Assembly (NCBI GenBank): GCA_900544825.1
Contig: UQWP01000021.1
Span: forward strand, 1 to 45,641
Direction of reading: 5' to 3'
From: an uncultured Prevotella sp.
GTDB lineage: Bacteria; Bacteroidota; Bacteroidia; Bacteroidales; Bacteroidaceae
Length of the DNA: 45,641 nt
Below are positions 30,666 to 38,951 of the stretch, piece by piece (within the stretch, counting starts at the first letter, position 1; each line of letters opens with the position of its first letter). Under the pieces are notes generated by a model, which saw only the letters and a list, made by a program, of their open reading frames with translations, searched no databases and had not been told where the DNA came from. Position numbers and translations under genes: made by a program.

Positions 30666-32783
30666 ATGAGTATATTCAACAATCCCGAGGAGAATTATTG
30701 GCGCAACCTGATCACCAAGACCATTCTCGTTATCTTTACAGTTTCCATCATTGTCTGGTTTTTGCCACGCAATGAGGGCAGACAGTTCCGTTACGATGTG
30801 GGAAAACCTTGGATGTACGGTTCTGTGATTGCCACCTTCGACTTCCCGATCTACAAGACCGACGAAGCCATCAAGCACGAACAGGATTCGCTGCTACGGC
30901 AGTTCCAGCCGTATTACACAGTAAATTCGAATGTCGGCAATGAACAGGTCAAGCGCTTCCTCCACGATTTCAGCCAGGGTATCCCAGGACTTCCGAAGGA
31001 ATACGTGGAACTCATAGCCAACCAGCTGAAGCAGGTTTATCAGACGGGCATAGTCAGCACGCCTGAATACAACCGTATCTACAAGGATTCTACCAGTATG
31101 ATACACATCATCAGCGGCAAGAATGCCAAGAGCTTTCCTATCGGTAACTTCTACTCTACCATTGCCGCCTATGAACACATCTTCTTTGATGAGAAGATAT
31201 CAGCACAGCGGCAGATTCTCTCCCGCTGCAATCTCAACGACTATGTGGAACCCAACCTTATATATGATAAGGAACGCTCGGAGGCTGAACGAACAGACCT
31301 GCTGAGCAGCATTCCACTGGCCAGCGGTATGGTGATGAGTGGCCAGAAGATCATCGACCGAGGCGAAATCATCAACGACTACACCTATCGTGTACTCACA
31401 TCATTCGACAAGGAGACAAAGCGCCGAAGTTCAACCGAGGACGAGCTTACCACTACTATCATCGGTCAGGCACTCTTCGTACTGATCCTCGTGATGATGT
31501 TTACCTTCTATCTCACGCTCTTCCGCAAAGACTACTTCGACAAGCCACGCAGCATCACCATGCTCTATGCGATGATTACGCTGTTCCCAATCTTTGTGTC
31601 ACTCATTATGAAGCACAATTTCTTCAGCGTATATATCATCCCATTTGCCATGGCGCCTATCTTTGTGCGCGTCTTTATGGATTCACGAACGGCTTTCATC
31701 ACGCATGTCACGATGATTCTCATCTGTGCGGCAGCAGTGAGATATCAATATGAATTCATCATCGTGCAGCTGGTTTCCGGTCTGGTTGCGATTTACAGTC
31801 TGCGTGAATTGTCCAAGCGCTCACAGATATTCTTCACAGCCCTCCTGGTTGCCATCAGTTCCACCGTGGTATATGTGGCCCTCCAGCTGATGCAAGACAA
31901 TCAGGTGTTCAACATCGACCGCAGCATGTACACCTATTCCACCATCAATGGAATCTTCCTGCTGCTCGCCTATCCACTGATGTACATCATCGAGAAGACG
32001 TTTGGTTTCACCTCCAATGTCACACTCTTCGAGTTGTCCAACACCAACAAGGGTCTGTTGCGCAACCTGAGTGAGATTGCCCCTGGCACCTTCCAGCACT
32101 CCATCACCGTAGGTAATCTGGCGGCGGAGATAGCCAACCGTATCGAGGCAAACAGTCTGCTGGTACGTACCGGAGCCCTCTATCACGATATCGGTAAGAT
32201 GACCAACCCGGTATTCTTTACGGAGAACCAGGCTGGTGTGAATCCACACGACCAGCTGAGTGACCTGGAAAGTGCCCAGATCATCATCAGTCACGTAACA
32301 GAAGGACTGAAGATGGCAGAAAAGGTTGGTTTGCCGGGTATTATCAAGGACTTCATCACCACTCACCACGGCACGGGTATTGCCAAATTCTTCTATGTAA
32401 ACTATTGCAATGCCCACCCTACAGAAGTGGTCGATAAGTCGCAGTTCCAATATCCGGGACCAAATCCGTTCACCCGAGAGCAGGCTATCCTGATGATGGC
32501 GGATACGGTAGAAGCTGCCTCCCGCTCACTGAATGAATACACGGAGGAAAGCATCAGCAACCTGGTAAACAAGCTCATCGATGGGCAGGTAGCAGATGGA
32601 TTCTTCAAGGAATGCCCGATCACCTTCCGTGACATTGCACTTGCCAAGCTGGTGCTTATCGATCGTCTGAAGGCGATTTATCATACCCGAATCTCCTATC
32701 CTCACATGAATGTGAAGGAGAACCAAAGCATGAAAAAGGAGGAAGAAGCTACTCAAGCTGAAACCGACTCACAAAAGCCTTGA
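30666..32783 (+). CDS. PgpH-type 7TM-HD phosphodiesterase (HDIG domain)
   Basis: A 705-residue inner-membrane protein with the PgpH architecture: an N-terminal helix (about 18-37), a 230-residue extracytoplasmic 7TMR-HDED domain (40-260), seven helices (about 265-470) and a cytoplasmic HD domain (about 475-660). The HD ligands are visible: 'APGTFQHSITVGNLAAEIA' (His near 478), 'RTGALYHDIGKMTNP' (His-Asp near 508-509), 'ISHVTEG' (His near 540), and 'FITTHHGTG' (His near 563). Characterised members hydrolyse cyclic di-AMP to pApA, so a c-di-AMP role is the best inference. The C-terminal 25 residues are charged. A 22-bp hairpin follows. Confidence 0.92.
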   Translation: MSIFNNPEENYWRNLITKTILVIFTVSIIVWFLPRNEGRQFRYDVGKPWMYGSVIATFDFPIYKTDEAIKHEQDSLLRQFQPYYTVNSNVGNEQVKRFLHDFSQGIPGLPKEYVELIANQLKQVYQTGIVSTPEYNRIYKDSTSMIHIISGKNAKSFPIGNFYSTIAAYEHIFFDEKISAQRQILSRCNLNDYVEPNLIYDKERSEAERTDLLSSIPLASGMVMSGQKIIDRGEIINDYTYRVLTSFDKETKRRSSTEDELTTTIIGQALFVLILVMMFTFYLTLFRKDYFDKPRSITMLYAMITLFPIFVSLIMKHNFFSVYIIPFAMAPIFVRVFMDSRTAFITHVTMILICAAAVRYQYEFIIVQLVSGLVAIYSLRELSKRSQIFFTALLVAISSTVVYVALQLMQDNQVFNIDRSMYTYSTINGIFLLLAYPLMYIIEKTFGFTSNVTLFELSNTNKGLLRNLSEIAPGTFQHSITVGNLAAEIANRIEANSLLVRTGALYHDIGKMTNPVFFTENQAGVNPHDQLSDLESAQIIISHVTEGLKMAEKVGLPGIIKDFITTHHGTGIAKFFYVNYCNAHPTEVVDKSQFQYPGPNPFTREQAILMMADTVEAASRSLNEYTEESISNLVNKLIDGQVADGFFKECPITFRDIALAKLVLIDRLKAIYHTRISYPHMNVKENQSMKKEEEATQAETDSQKP

Positions 32784-32829
32784 AAACAGCTCACTTTTCA
32801 AGGTTTCTAAACTTACAATAAAAGCTCTC

Positions 32830-32885
32830 AAATAGCCCAAGAAGCTGCACAAAACTTAAAGTCTGTGCAGCTTCTTGGGCTATTT
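32830..32885 (+). terminator. 22-bp perfect hairpin after the HD phosphodiesterase
   Basis: Arms 32830-32851 and 32864-32885 (AAATAGCCC...ACA / TGT...GGGCTATTT) are perfectly complementary over 22 bp with a 12-nt loop, a short T run following. A smaller CCTTGAAAA/TTTTCAAGG hairpin at about 32778-32803 starts at the stop codon. Confidence 0.8.
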
Positions 32886-32941
32886 ACGTTAATATACATT
32901 AAATCTTATCAAGATATTAAGGCAAAATAGAACATTATAGT

Positions 32942-32949
32942 TACCTTTG
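32942..32949 (+). promoter_or_regulatory. -7 box for the OmpP1/FadL gene
   Basis: TACCTTTG, 27 bp upstream of the chosen ATG at 32977, which supports that start over any in-frame codon farther up. Confidence 0.6.
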
Positions 32950-32976
32950 CGGACGTTTTTATTTAATATTATTAAG

Positions 32977-34530
32977 ATGAAGAAACTAAAATTAGTTAGT
33001 TTAGCCATTGCGATGGCCTGTGCAACGCCTTCTTTGGCAGGTGGTTTGCTCACTAACACCAATCAGCACGTTGCATTCAACAGAATGATGAGCCGTGAGG
33101 CTTCAATTGGTATTGACGGCGTTTACTACAATCCAGCCGGCGTTGTATTCATGGGTGAAGGAAAGCATCTTGCCATCAACTGGCAGTTGGCTTACCAGAC
33201 ACGTAGCATTGAAAATGATTATCCATTGTTCACTAACAATGTGAACAATCCTACTACTCCACGCGAGTTCAAGGGTAAGGCTTTGGCACCTGTTATCCCT
33301 TCTTTCCAGTATGCTTATAATAAAGGCAGATGGTCACTCCAGGCAGGTTTCGCCCTCACTGGTGGCGGTGGAAAGTGTACTTTCGACAATGGACTGGGCT
33401 CTTTCGAGAAGATTGTAGCCGAGACAGCTTTGGCTGCTTGCCAGTTGGCAGGTGCTGTGGATCAGGTGGCAGCACAGCATCATGTACCAGCCCTTTTCAC
33501 CAGCAATGATAAATTCGGTAAGGAAGGCAAGTATAGCTACAACAGTTATATGCACGGTCGCCAGTACTACTATGGTCTCTCTCTAGGTGCCGCTTATAAG
33601 TTCAGCGACAACTTCAGCGCATTCGCAGGTGTACGTGGTGTCTATGCATCTACCAACTACTACGGATATGTAGAGAACATCAAGGTTGGCGCAATGCCTC
33701 TCTATATGGTACTTGACCCAACCAAGGAAACAGCAGCAAACATCGAGTTGAGCTGTGACCAGAGCGGTGTGGGCTTCACTCCTATCATTGGTGTGGATTT
33801 CAAGACAGGCAAGTGGAACTTCGCTGCCAAGTATGAGTTCAAGACTCGTATCCGCCTGAAGAACAAGTCTGTAAACCAGGTTCCAAGTATCGGTAACCTT
33901 CCCGACAACCTCCGCAATGCTTACATTGCAGGTGGTGTACCAGAGACCACAGCAAATGCCATCATCGGCAACCCAGTTATTCAGGGAGCTATGGGACAGT
34001 TGAAGACTCAGTTCGATGCCAAGCTCGAAGAGGCTATCGGTGAATACGAGGATGGCAAAAAGATTGCAGGCGATATTCCTGCTTACCTGGCACTCGGTGT
34101 AGGTTACAGCCCAGTAAATGCAGTACGCGTAAACGTAGGTTTCCACTGGTTTGATGATAAGCACGCTACATCATACAACAACCGTCAGGAGAAGTTGGAC
34201 CGTGGTACTTTGGAGTACAACGCAGGTGTTGAGGTGGATGTCAACAAGAAGATTACCTTGAGTACAGGTTGGCAGAACACCAACTATGGCTTGAGCGATG
34301 AGTACATGGATGACAAGTCATTCGTTGTTGGTTCTAACTCTGCCGCTATCGGTGGTGTTTATCACATCAACAAGAAGATGGATTTGAACGTGGCTTACTT
34401 CCACACCTTCTATCAGCACAAGAAGACCTCTGAGAAAGTTCAGCTTTCTGCAGAGAACAGCATCAACTACAGCTCTGATTACACCCGTAACAACAATATA
34501 TTCGCAGTAGGTCTTGACATCAACTTCTAA
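32977..34530 (+). CDS. OmpP1/FadL/TodX family outer-membrane transporter
   Basis: A 517-residue outer-membrane beta-barrel thought to move hydrophobic compounds such as long-chain fatty acids across the outer membrane. Start at 32977: the protein opens 'MKKLKLVSLAIAMACATPSLAGG', a clean signal peptide. FadL hallmarks are the N-terminal plug 'GGLLTNTNQHVAFNRMMSREASIGIDGVYYNPAGVVFMG' with the NPAG motif (residues about 22-60), 'GFALTGGGG' near 125, multiple aromatic-rich strands and a C-terminal strand ending in Phe ('VGLDINF'). Codon usage is biased toward the highly expressed set, like mdh. Monocistronic, with its own promoter and terminator. Substrate not shown. Confidence 0.9.
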   Translation: MKKLKLVSLAIAMACATPSLAGGLLTNTNQHVAFNRMMSREASIGIDGVYYNPAGVVFMGEGKHLAINWQLAYQTRSIENDYPLFTNNVNNPTTPREFKGKALAPVIPSFQYAYNKGRWSLQAGFALTGGGGKCTFDNGLGSFEKIVAETALAACQLAGAVDQVAAQHHVPALFTSNDKFGKEGKYSYNSYMHGRQYYYGLSLGAAYKFSDNFSAFAGVRGVYASTNYYGYVENIKVGAMPLYMVLDPTKETAANIELSCDQSGVGFTPIIGVDFKTGKWNFAAKYEFKTRIRLKNKSVNQVPSIGNLPDNLRNAYIAGGVPETTANAIIGNPVIQGAMGQLKTQFDAKLEEAIGEYEDGKKIAGDIPAYLALGVGYSPVNAVRVNVGFHWFDDKHATSYNNRQEKLDRGTLEYNAGVEVDVNKKITLSTGWQNTNYGLSDEYMDDKSFVVGSNSAAIGGVYHINKKMDLNVAYFHTFYQHKKTSEKVQLSAENSINYSSDYTRNNNIFAVGLDINF

Positions 34531-34613
34531 TCACAATGTTGAAAAAGCTGAATTAGACTTATGTTTTATCAGAACTATCAGATAATACAAGACACATAAC
34601 TACAAACATCCAA

Positions 34614-34650
34614 AAAGGCTATCCCTCTCGCTAAGATTGGGATAGCCTTT
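34614..34650. terminator. Bidirectional terminator between OmpP1 gene and priA
   Basis: AAAGGCTATCCC (34614-34625) and GGGATAGCCTTT (34639-34650) pair perfectly over 12 bp, with A and T runs outside. Confidence 0.85.
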
Positions 34651-34692
34651 CTCTTTTATCAGAAACAGAGGATTCCGACAAGACTACTTTAT

Positions 34693-36966
34693 CTACATCG
34701 GATCCACATCATAATATATCTGCAAAGCTCCATACCTCGGATCTTTTGCCATCATCTGCTGGGCATACTTCAGATATTCGCGCACCTTCTTCTGGTCGAT
34801 ACCATTCTCCAGCTTGATGACAATCTTGCGGATATTCATCGTCTTTACACGTGCTACAGCCGGCTTATCCGGTCCGAGTACACGTTCACCAAACCATCCT
34901 CTCAGCGTCTTGCCCAATTCCAGACTTGCCTGCTGGCAAATCTTTTCGTGCTTGTGCTTCAGGAACACATTGATAAGATGGAAGAAAGGCGGATAATGAA
35001 ACATTCTTCTCTCCTCCAGAATTCCCTTGAAAAGAGAATCATAGTCGTTGTGTACTACCTGACCGATGATGGGCAGTGTCGGATTTTTGGTCTGCAGAAT
35101 CACGAGTCCCCGTTTGCCCTTTCTGCCGGCTCTTCCGCTCACCTGCGCCATCATCATGAAAGCATGCTCATAAGCACGGAAATCAGGATAGTTGAGCATC
35201 GAATCAGCATTCAAGATCCCCACAACACTCACTTTATCGAAATCCAAGCCCTTCGAAATCATCTGCGTACCTATCAGAAGATTCGTCTTTCCCGAAGAGA
35301 AATCGGAGATCAGTCGCTCGTAGGCATTTCGTGTACGGGTTGTGTCCAAGTCCATTCGGGCGATACGTGCTTCGGGGAAGATCTCGGAAATCTGGTCTTC
35401 GATGCGTTCCGTTCCTATTCCCCTGCCCATCAACTCAGTACTTCCACAGTTCGGGCATTCCGTTGGAACAGGATAGGTATAACCGCAATAATGGCAGGTC
35501 AGGAGATTAATACTCTTATGCAGGGTAAGCGAAACATCACAGTTCTTGCATTTCGGCACCCATCCGCACACCTTACATTCTATCATCGGTGCAAATCCTC
35601 TTCGGTTCTGGAAGAGGATAGCCTGCTCTCCATTCTTCAGGGCTTCTCTTACTGCCGCCAGGAGCACTGGCGAATAAACACCCGTCATCATCTTGCGATG
35701 GCGGAGGTCTTTCACATCCACCACCTGTATCTCAGGCAACTGGATATTCTTGTATCGGGTCTTCAGTTCTACCAATCCATACTTACCCTGCTGGGCATTA
35801 TAATAGCTCTCCATCGAAGGCGTAGCCGTTCCCAGAAGCACCTTTGCCTCCGGATACATATTGGCAAGCACGATGGCTGCACTGCGGGCATGATAGCGAG
35901 GAGCCGGATCCTGCTGCTTGAAAGAGGTCTCGTGCTCTTCATCGATGATGACAAGTCCCAGTTTCTGGAAAGGCAGAAAGACTGCGCTTCTTGCTCCCAG
36001 GATAACATCATAGGGATGACCGGAGAGTTGTTTCTGCCAGATTTCCACGCGCTCAGCATCACTATATTTGGAATGATAGATACCGAGTCGGTCGCCAAAG
36101 ACTTTGTGCAGTCGCTCCATAATCTGAACCGTCAGGGCGATTTCGGGCAGGAGATAGAGTACCTGCTTGTGTTCCTCGATGGCTTTCCTGATGAGATGGA
36201 TGTAGATTTCCGTCTTTCCGCTGGAAGTAACACCATGCAGGAGTACTACGTTTTTCTTCAGCATCTGCATCAGTATCTGATTATAAGCATCCTGCTGCGG
36301 CATAGATAACGGCTTGATCTGGTCAAGATGAGATTCTCCTGCCGTATTCAATCTACCCACTTCCAACTCGTAGGTAAAGAGGATACCTCTGTCAATGAGC
36401 GCCTTGACCACGGCTGCCGTACATCGTGCCTCGTTCATCAGCTCTTCCTTCGTCACCTTCTTGATACCTTCCCTAGGCGTATCTCCCTCCAGACTATCCC
36501 AATGAGAAAGAGCCAGGAATGTGGTCAAAGCCTTCGATTGTTTCAGGGCACGCTGCACCATATTGAGTGCCACGTGCAGAGCCTGTTCATTGCGATAACT
36601 GCTCGCCAACTCCACATAGAGTTCCATCTTGGGCTTGAATTTCTCGGTAGATTTCATACCGGCAGGCATAGCTGCATTATATACATCGCCAAGAGGTGAT
36701 ATATAGTAATCGCTAATCCATTGCCAAAGGCGATATTGCTGGGGAAGGAGAGATGGATAGGAATCAAGAACAGCCTCTATCGGCTTACAGTTGAAATCCG
36801 GCTTCTCGGAATGTACATCCGCTACCATGGCAATATACTTCTTGCTTTTTCCTAAGGGAACGAGCACGCGCATACCAGCCACGACTTTCTCTTCCATCCC
36901 TTCGGGGATAGAATAAGTAAAGGTTCCGTCGAGCGGAAGAGGCAATATCACATCTACATATCTCAT
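34693..36966 (-). CDS. priA: Primosomal protein N' (PriA helicase)
   Basis: A 757-residue 3'-5' helicase that restarts stalled replication forks by loading the replisome. N-terminal DNA-binding domain (about 1-110, 'YVDVILPLPLDGTFTYSIPEG'); Walker A 'HGVTSSGKTEIY' near 243-254; DEAD-type box 'VIIDEEHETSFKQQD' near 339-353; the eight-Cys zinc region 'CKVCGWVPKCKNCDVS ... CHYCG ... CPNCG' near 465-515; helicase C-terminal motifs 'LIGTQMISKGLDFDKVSVVGI' near 566-586 and 'MAQVSGRAGRKGKRG' near 606-620. Length is normal. Its promoter (TATCTTTG, minus strand, 37045-37052) sits beside the terminator of the upstream gene. Confidence 0.96.
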   Translation of the reverse strand: MRYVDVILPLPLDGTFTYSIPEGMEEKVVAGMRVLVPLGKSKKYIAMVADVHSEKPDFNCKPIEAVLDSYPSLLPQQYRLWQWISDYYISPLGDVYNAAMPAGMKSTEKFKPKMELYVELASSYRNEQALHVALNMVQRALKQSKALTTFLALSHWDSLEGDTPREGIKKVTKEELMNEARCTAAVVKALIDRGILFTYELEVGRLNTAGESHLDQIKPLSMPQQDAYNQILMQMLKKNVVLLHGVTSSGKTEIYIHLIRKAIEEHKQVLYLLPEIALTVQIMERLHKVFGDRLGIYHSKYSDAERVEIWQKQLSGHPYDVILGARSAVFLPFQKLGLVIIDEEHETSFKQQDPAPRYHARSAAIVLANMYPEAKVLLGTATPSMESYYNAQQGKYGLVELKTRYKNIQLPEIQVVDVKDLRHRKMMTGVYSPVLLAAVREALKNGEQAILFQNRRGFAPMIECKVCGWVPKCKNCDVSLTLHKSINLLTCHYCGYTYPVPTECPNCGSTELMGRGIGTERIEDQISEIFPEARIARMDLDTTRTRNAYERLISDFSSGKTNLLIGTQMISKGLDFDKVSVVGILNADSMLNYPDFRAYEHAFMMMAQVSGRAGRKGKRGLVILQTKNPTLPIIGQVVHNDYDSLFKGILEERRMFHYPPFFHLINVFLKHKHEKICQQASLELGKTLRGWFGERVLGPDKPAVARVKTMNIRKIVIKLENGIDQKKVREYLKYAQQMMAKDPRYGALQIYYDVDPM

Positions 36967-37044
36967 TGTTTCTATCTTCTAATTCTTCAGAATGTTTATC
37001 GTATGAAGCAGCTACACAACTGTTCTTTCCAAACATTCGTTCTG

Positions 37045-37052
37045 CAAAGATA
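37045..37052 (-). promoter_or_regulatory. -7 box for priA
   Basis: TATCTTTG on the minus strand, about 80 bp upstream of the priA start, directly after the T run of the preceding terminator. Confidence 0.6.
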
Positions 37053-37059
37053 GCAAAAA

Positions 37060-37093
37060 AAAAGCAGATACCCATCATTGGGTACCTGCTTTT
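37060..37093 (-). terminator. Terminator of the small beta-barrel gene
   Basis: AAAAGCAGATACCC (37060-37073) and GGGTACCTGCTTTT (37080-37093), 14 bp with one mismatch and a 6-nt loop. On the minus strand a run of T follows. Confidence 0.9.
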
Positions 37094-37138
37094 ATATATT
37101 TTAATGTATCTACTCGAAGAGATACTGGCTACAGTAGC

Positions 37139-37756
37139 TTAGAACCAGTAGCCGAGTGCAATCTGCCAAGAGTTGTTACGGCTCTTGTCCACTGATTCAA
37201 GAACCTTAGAGAAGCTAGCATCAGCCGACTTGCCGCAAGCGATATTGTAGTTGGCTGATACCTGAAGATGGCTCAGCAAGGTTACACCAGCACCTACGTT
37301 TACGCTGAAGTTTGACTTCTTTAAAGAGTAGTTGCCTACCTTATCCAAATCAAAGTTCTTGTCACCTACATTGAAGCCCCACTGTGGACCAGCAAAGAGG
37401 AAAACGTTAGCCAGACTGCTCAAGCCAAAACCATAACGTACGTTGACTGGAATATTGATAGACTGCTGCTTGACATTAGTTTTTCCAAATTCATCATCAA
37501 TATTATACTTAACATCAGCCTCTTTCTGGTCGTACAAAGCTGCAGCATCGAAGCTCAAGCCTACGATAGGCACAGTAACCTTGACCATAGGACCAACAAA
37601 GAAACCAGTCTTGTTGGAAGCATCAAAAACATCCTCGCTGAAAGACATGCTTGTCACGTTCAAACCGCCCTTCAAACCGAACTTAATCTGAGCGTTTGCG
37701 CTAGTAGCATACATCATTGCTGCTACCATGAATACAAGTGATAAAATCTTCTTCAT
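37139..37756 (-). CDS. Outer-membrane beta-barrel protein (porin family)
   Basis: A 205-residue protein with a clear signal peptide (MKKILSLVFMVAAMMYATSANAQ, cleavage near 22). The mature part 'IKFGLKGGLNVTSMSF' through repeated amphipathic strands to a C-terminal 'SWQIALGYWF' is an eight-stranded OmpA/OMP_b-brl_2 type barrel. This family has many paralogues in Bacteroidales with no known function; PorT-like secretion proteins share the fold, but PorT motifs are not evident. It lies about 100 bp downstream of gldN on the same strand. Confidence 0.85.
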   Translation of the reverse strand: MKKILSLVFMVAAMMYATSANAQIKFGLKGGLNVTSMSFSEDVFDASNKTGFFVGPMVKVTVPIVGLSFDAAALYDQKEADVKYNIDDEFGKTNVKQQSINIPVNVRYGFGLSSLANVFLFAGPQWGFNVGDKNFDLDKVGNYSLKKSNFSVNVGAGVTLLSHLQVSANYNIACGKSADASFSKVLESVDKSRNNSWQIALGYWF

Positions 37757-37827
37757 TTTCTTACCTTTTTTTAATTGTTACTAATTCTATATGTTCACAC
37801 TATATGTTGAAAACAACATCTCTTTTA

Positions 37828-37875
37828 CTTAATGGCGCTCTCTTCTCAACATCTTAATGGCGCTCCCTTCTCACC
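37828..37875 (-). repeat. 25-bp-period direct repeat over the gldN stop codon
   Basis: CTTAATGGCGCTCNCTTCTCA occurs at 37828 and 37853. The second copy is the coding end of gldN (Arg-Arg-Glu-Arg-His-stop); the first lies beyond the stop. Confidence 0.85.
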
Positions 37876-38918
37876 GTGACTCTAGCCGAGCCGCTGGCAG
37901 AAGAGGTTCTGTTTTTAGCCTGCTTTGGCTTGACACGGGAAACCTTGCCGGTATTGGCAGCTGCACCACGCAATCCTGTGCTTCGGCGATTCTTCCTTAC
38001 ACTACCCTTTACATCCTTTGCTGCATTGGCAATGCTGTCCAGTGAATCTTTTCGAGCCTGATTGCCCCAGATATTCTTCTCAAAGGCAACCAGTTCTGCC
38101 TCGATGCGTTTCTGCTCCTTTGCCATGGCAGAATCCGTGGTACAGTATTGAGAAAGGGTTTGTCCCAACAGATTGTTGGTCTTGTAAATCTTACCCTTAT
38201 ATTGATTTCTGGCAAAGTAATCATCAATACTCATCACCACGGCATTATTCAGATTGCTAGTCATCACCTGCTGTCGGGTGAGATAAGGAGCCAGATCGTC
38301 ATATTTCACCCAAAAGAGAGGATACTTGGTTCCACCGTCTCCAAAGTCATCCTCACGGGTCATGATAGGGCAAAGCGCCAATACCTTGGTACGGAAGGTA
38401 GCCGAACGCTGGTCGAAGAAACTGCTTTCCTTGATATAATACGATTTCACCTCACGCGAAGGGATATCGCTGTTATCTAACTTGATTCTACCATTTGCCT
38501 GCTTCTCGTAGTAGATATGATAGTTGTCCAGAAAAGACTTCGGATCCACCCGGTCGGCAGCGGCAAAACTCTCATTACCATCCATTCGGTATTGGAATAC
38601 GGTAATCTTTCCCGTCATCATCAATCTGAAGATGGTGGTAAAGAGATTCATCTGATTCCCCTTCGGCTCTACTGGATAATAGAGCGCAGCATTGGCTTCG
38701 TTGTTGAGATCCAGTTCACGATAGATATCTCTTCTCCAAACCACGTCCTCATCCATCGGGAGAGCAGTAGGAAAGGAGATCTGCGCACGCAGGGTGGGAG
38801 TATCGCCATTCTGCTGTGCCGCTTTCTTCTGTGCTGCCGCCTGCCTGCGGGCCTCAGGTTGTGCCCAGATGCCCTGCACCATTCCCAAGAGCAGGAACAA
38901 GAACAATATCTTTTTCAT
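37854..38918 (-). CDS. gldN: Type IX secretion protein GldN/PorN
   Basis: A 354-residue periplasmic component of the T9SS core, which with GldK forms large rings under the outer membrane. Signal peptide 'MKKILFLFLLLGMVQGIWAQ' (cleavage near 19). The domain shows GldN motifs: 'FPTALPMDEDVVWRRDIYRELDLNNEANAALYYPVEP' (about 49-85), 'LFTTIFRLMMTGKITVFQY' (about 92-110), and 'KALCPI..'-like 'RTKVLALCPIMTREDDFGD' near 177. The C-terminal 75 residues form a basic Arg/Lys/Ser-rich tail that goes beyond the conserved domain. It closes porP-gldK-gldL-gldM-gldN. A 25-bp duplication spans the stop codon. Confidence 0.94.
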   Translation of the reverse strand: MKKILFLFLLLGMVQGIWAQPEARRQAAAQKKAAQQNGDTPTLRAQISFPTALPMDEDVVWRRDIYRELDLNNEANAALYYPVEPKGNQMNLFTTIFRLMMTGKITVFQYRMDGNESFAAADRVDPKSFLDNYHIYYEKQANGRIKLDNSDIPSREVKSYYIKESSFFDQRSATFRTKVLALCPIMTREDDFGDGGTKYPLFWVKYDDLAPYLTRQQVMTSNLNNAVVMSIDDYFARNQYKGKIYKTNNLLGQTLSQYCTTDSAMAKEQKRIEAELVAFEKNIWGNQARKDSLDSIANAAKDVKGSVRKNRRSTGLRGAAANTGKVSRVKPKQAKNRTSSASGSARVTVRRERH

Positions 38919-38951
38919 TGACTTTGATTTTTAAATTTGAAAACTCCGTTA

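Noticed and set aside
34948..36309. 453-codon open frame antisense to priA
   Set aside because: Same cause: priA has full helicase and zinc motifs on the minus strand.
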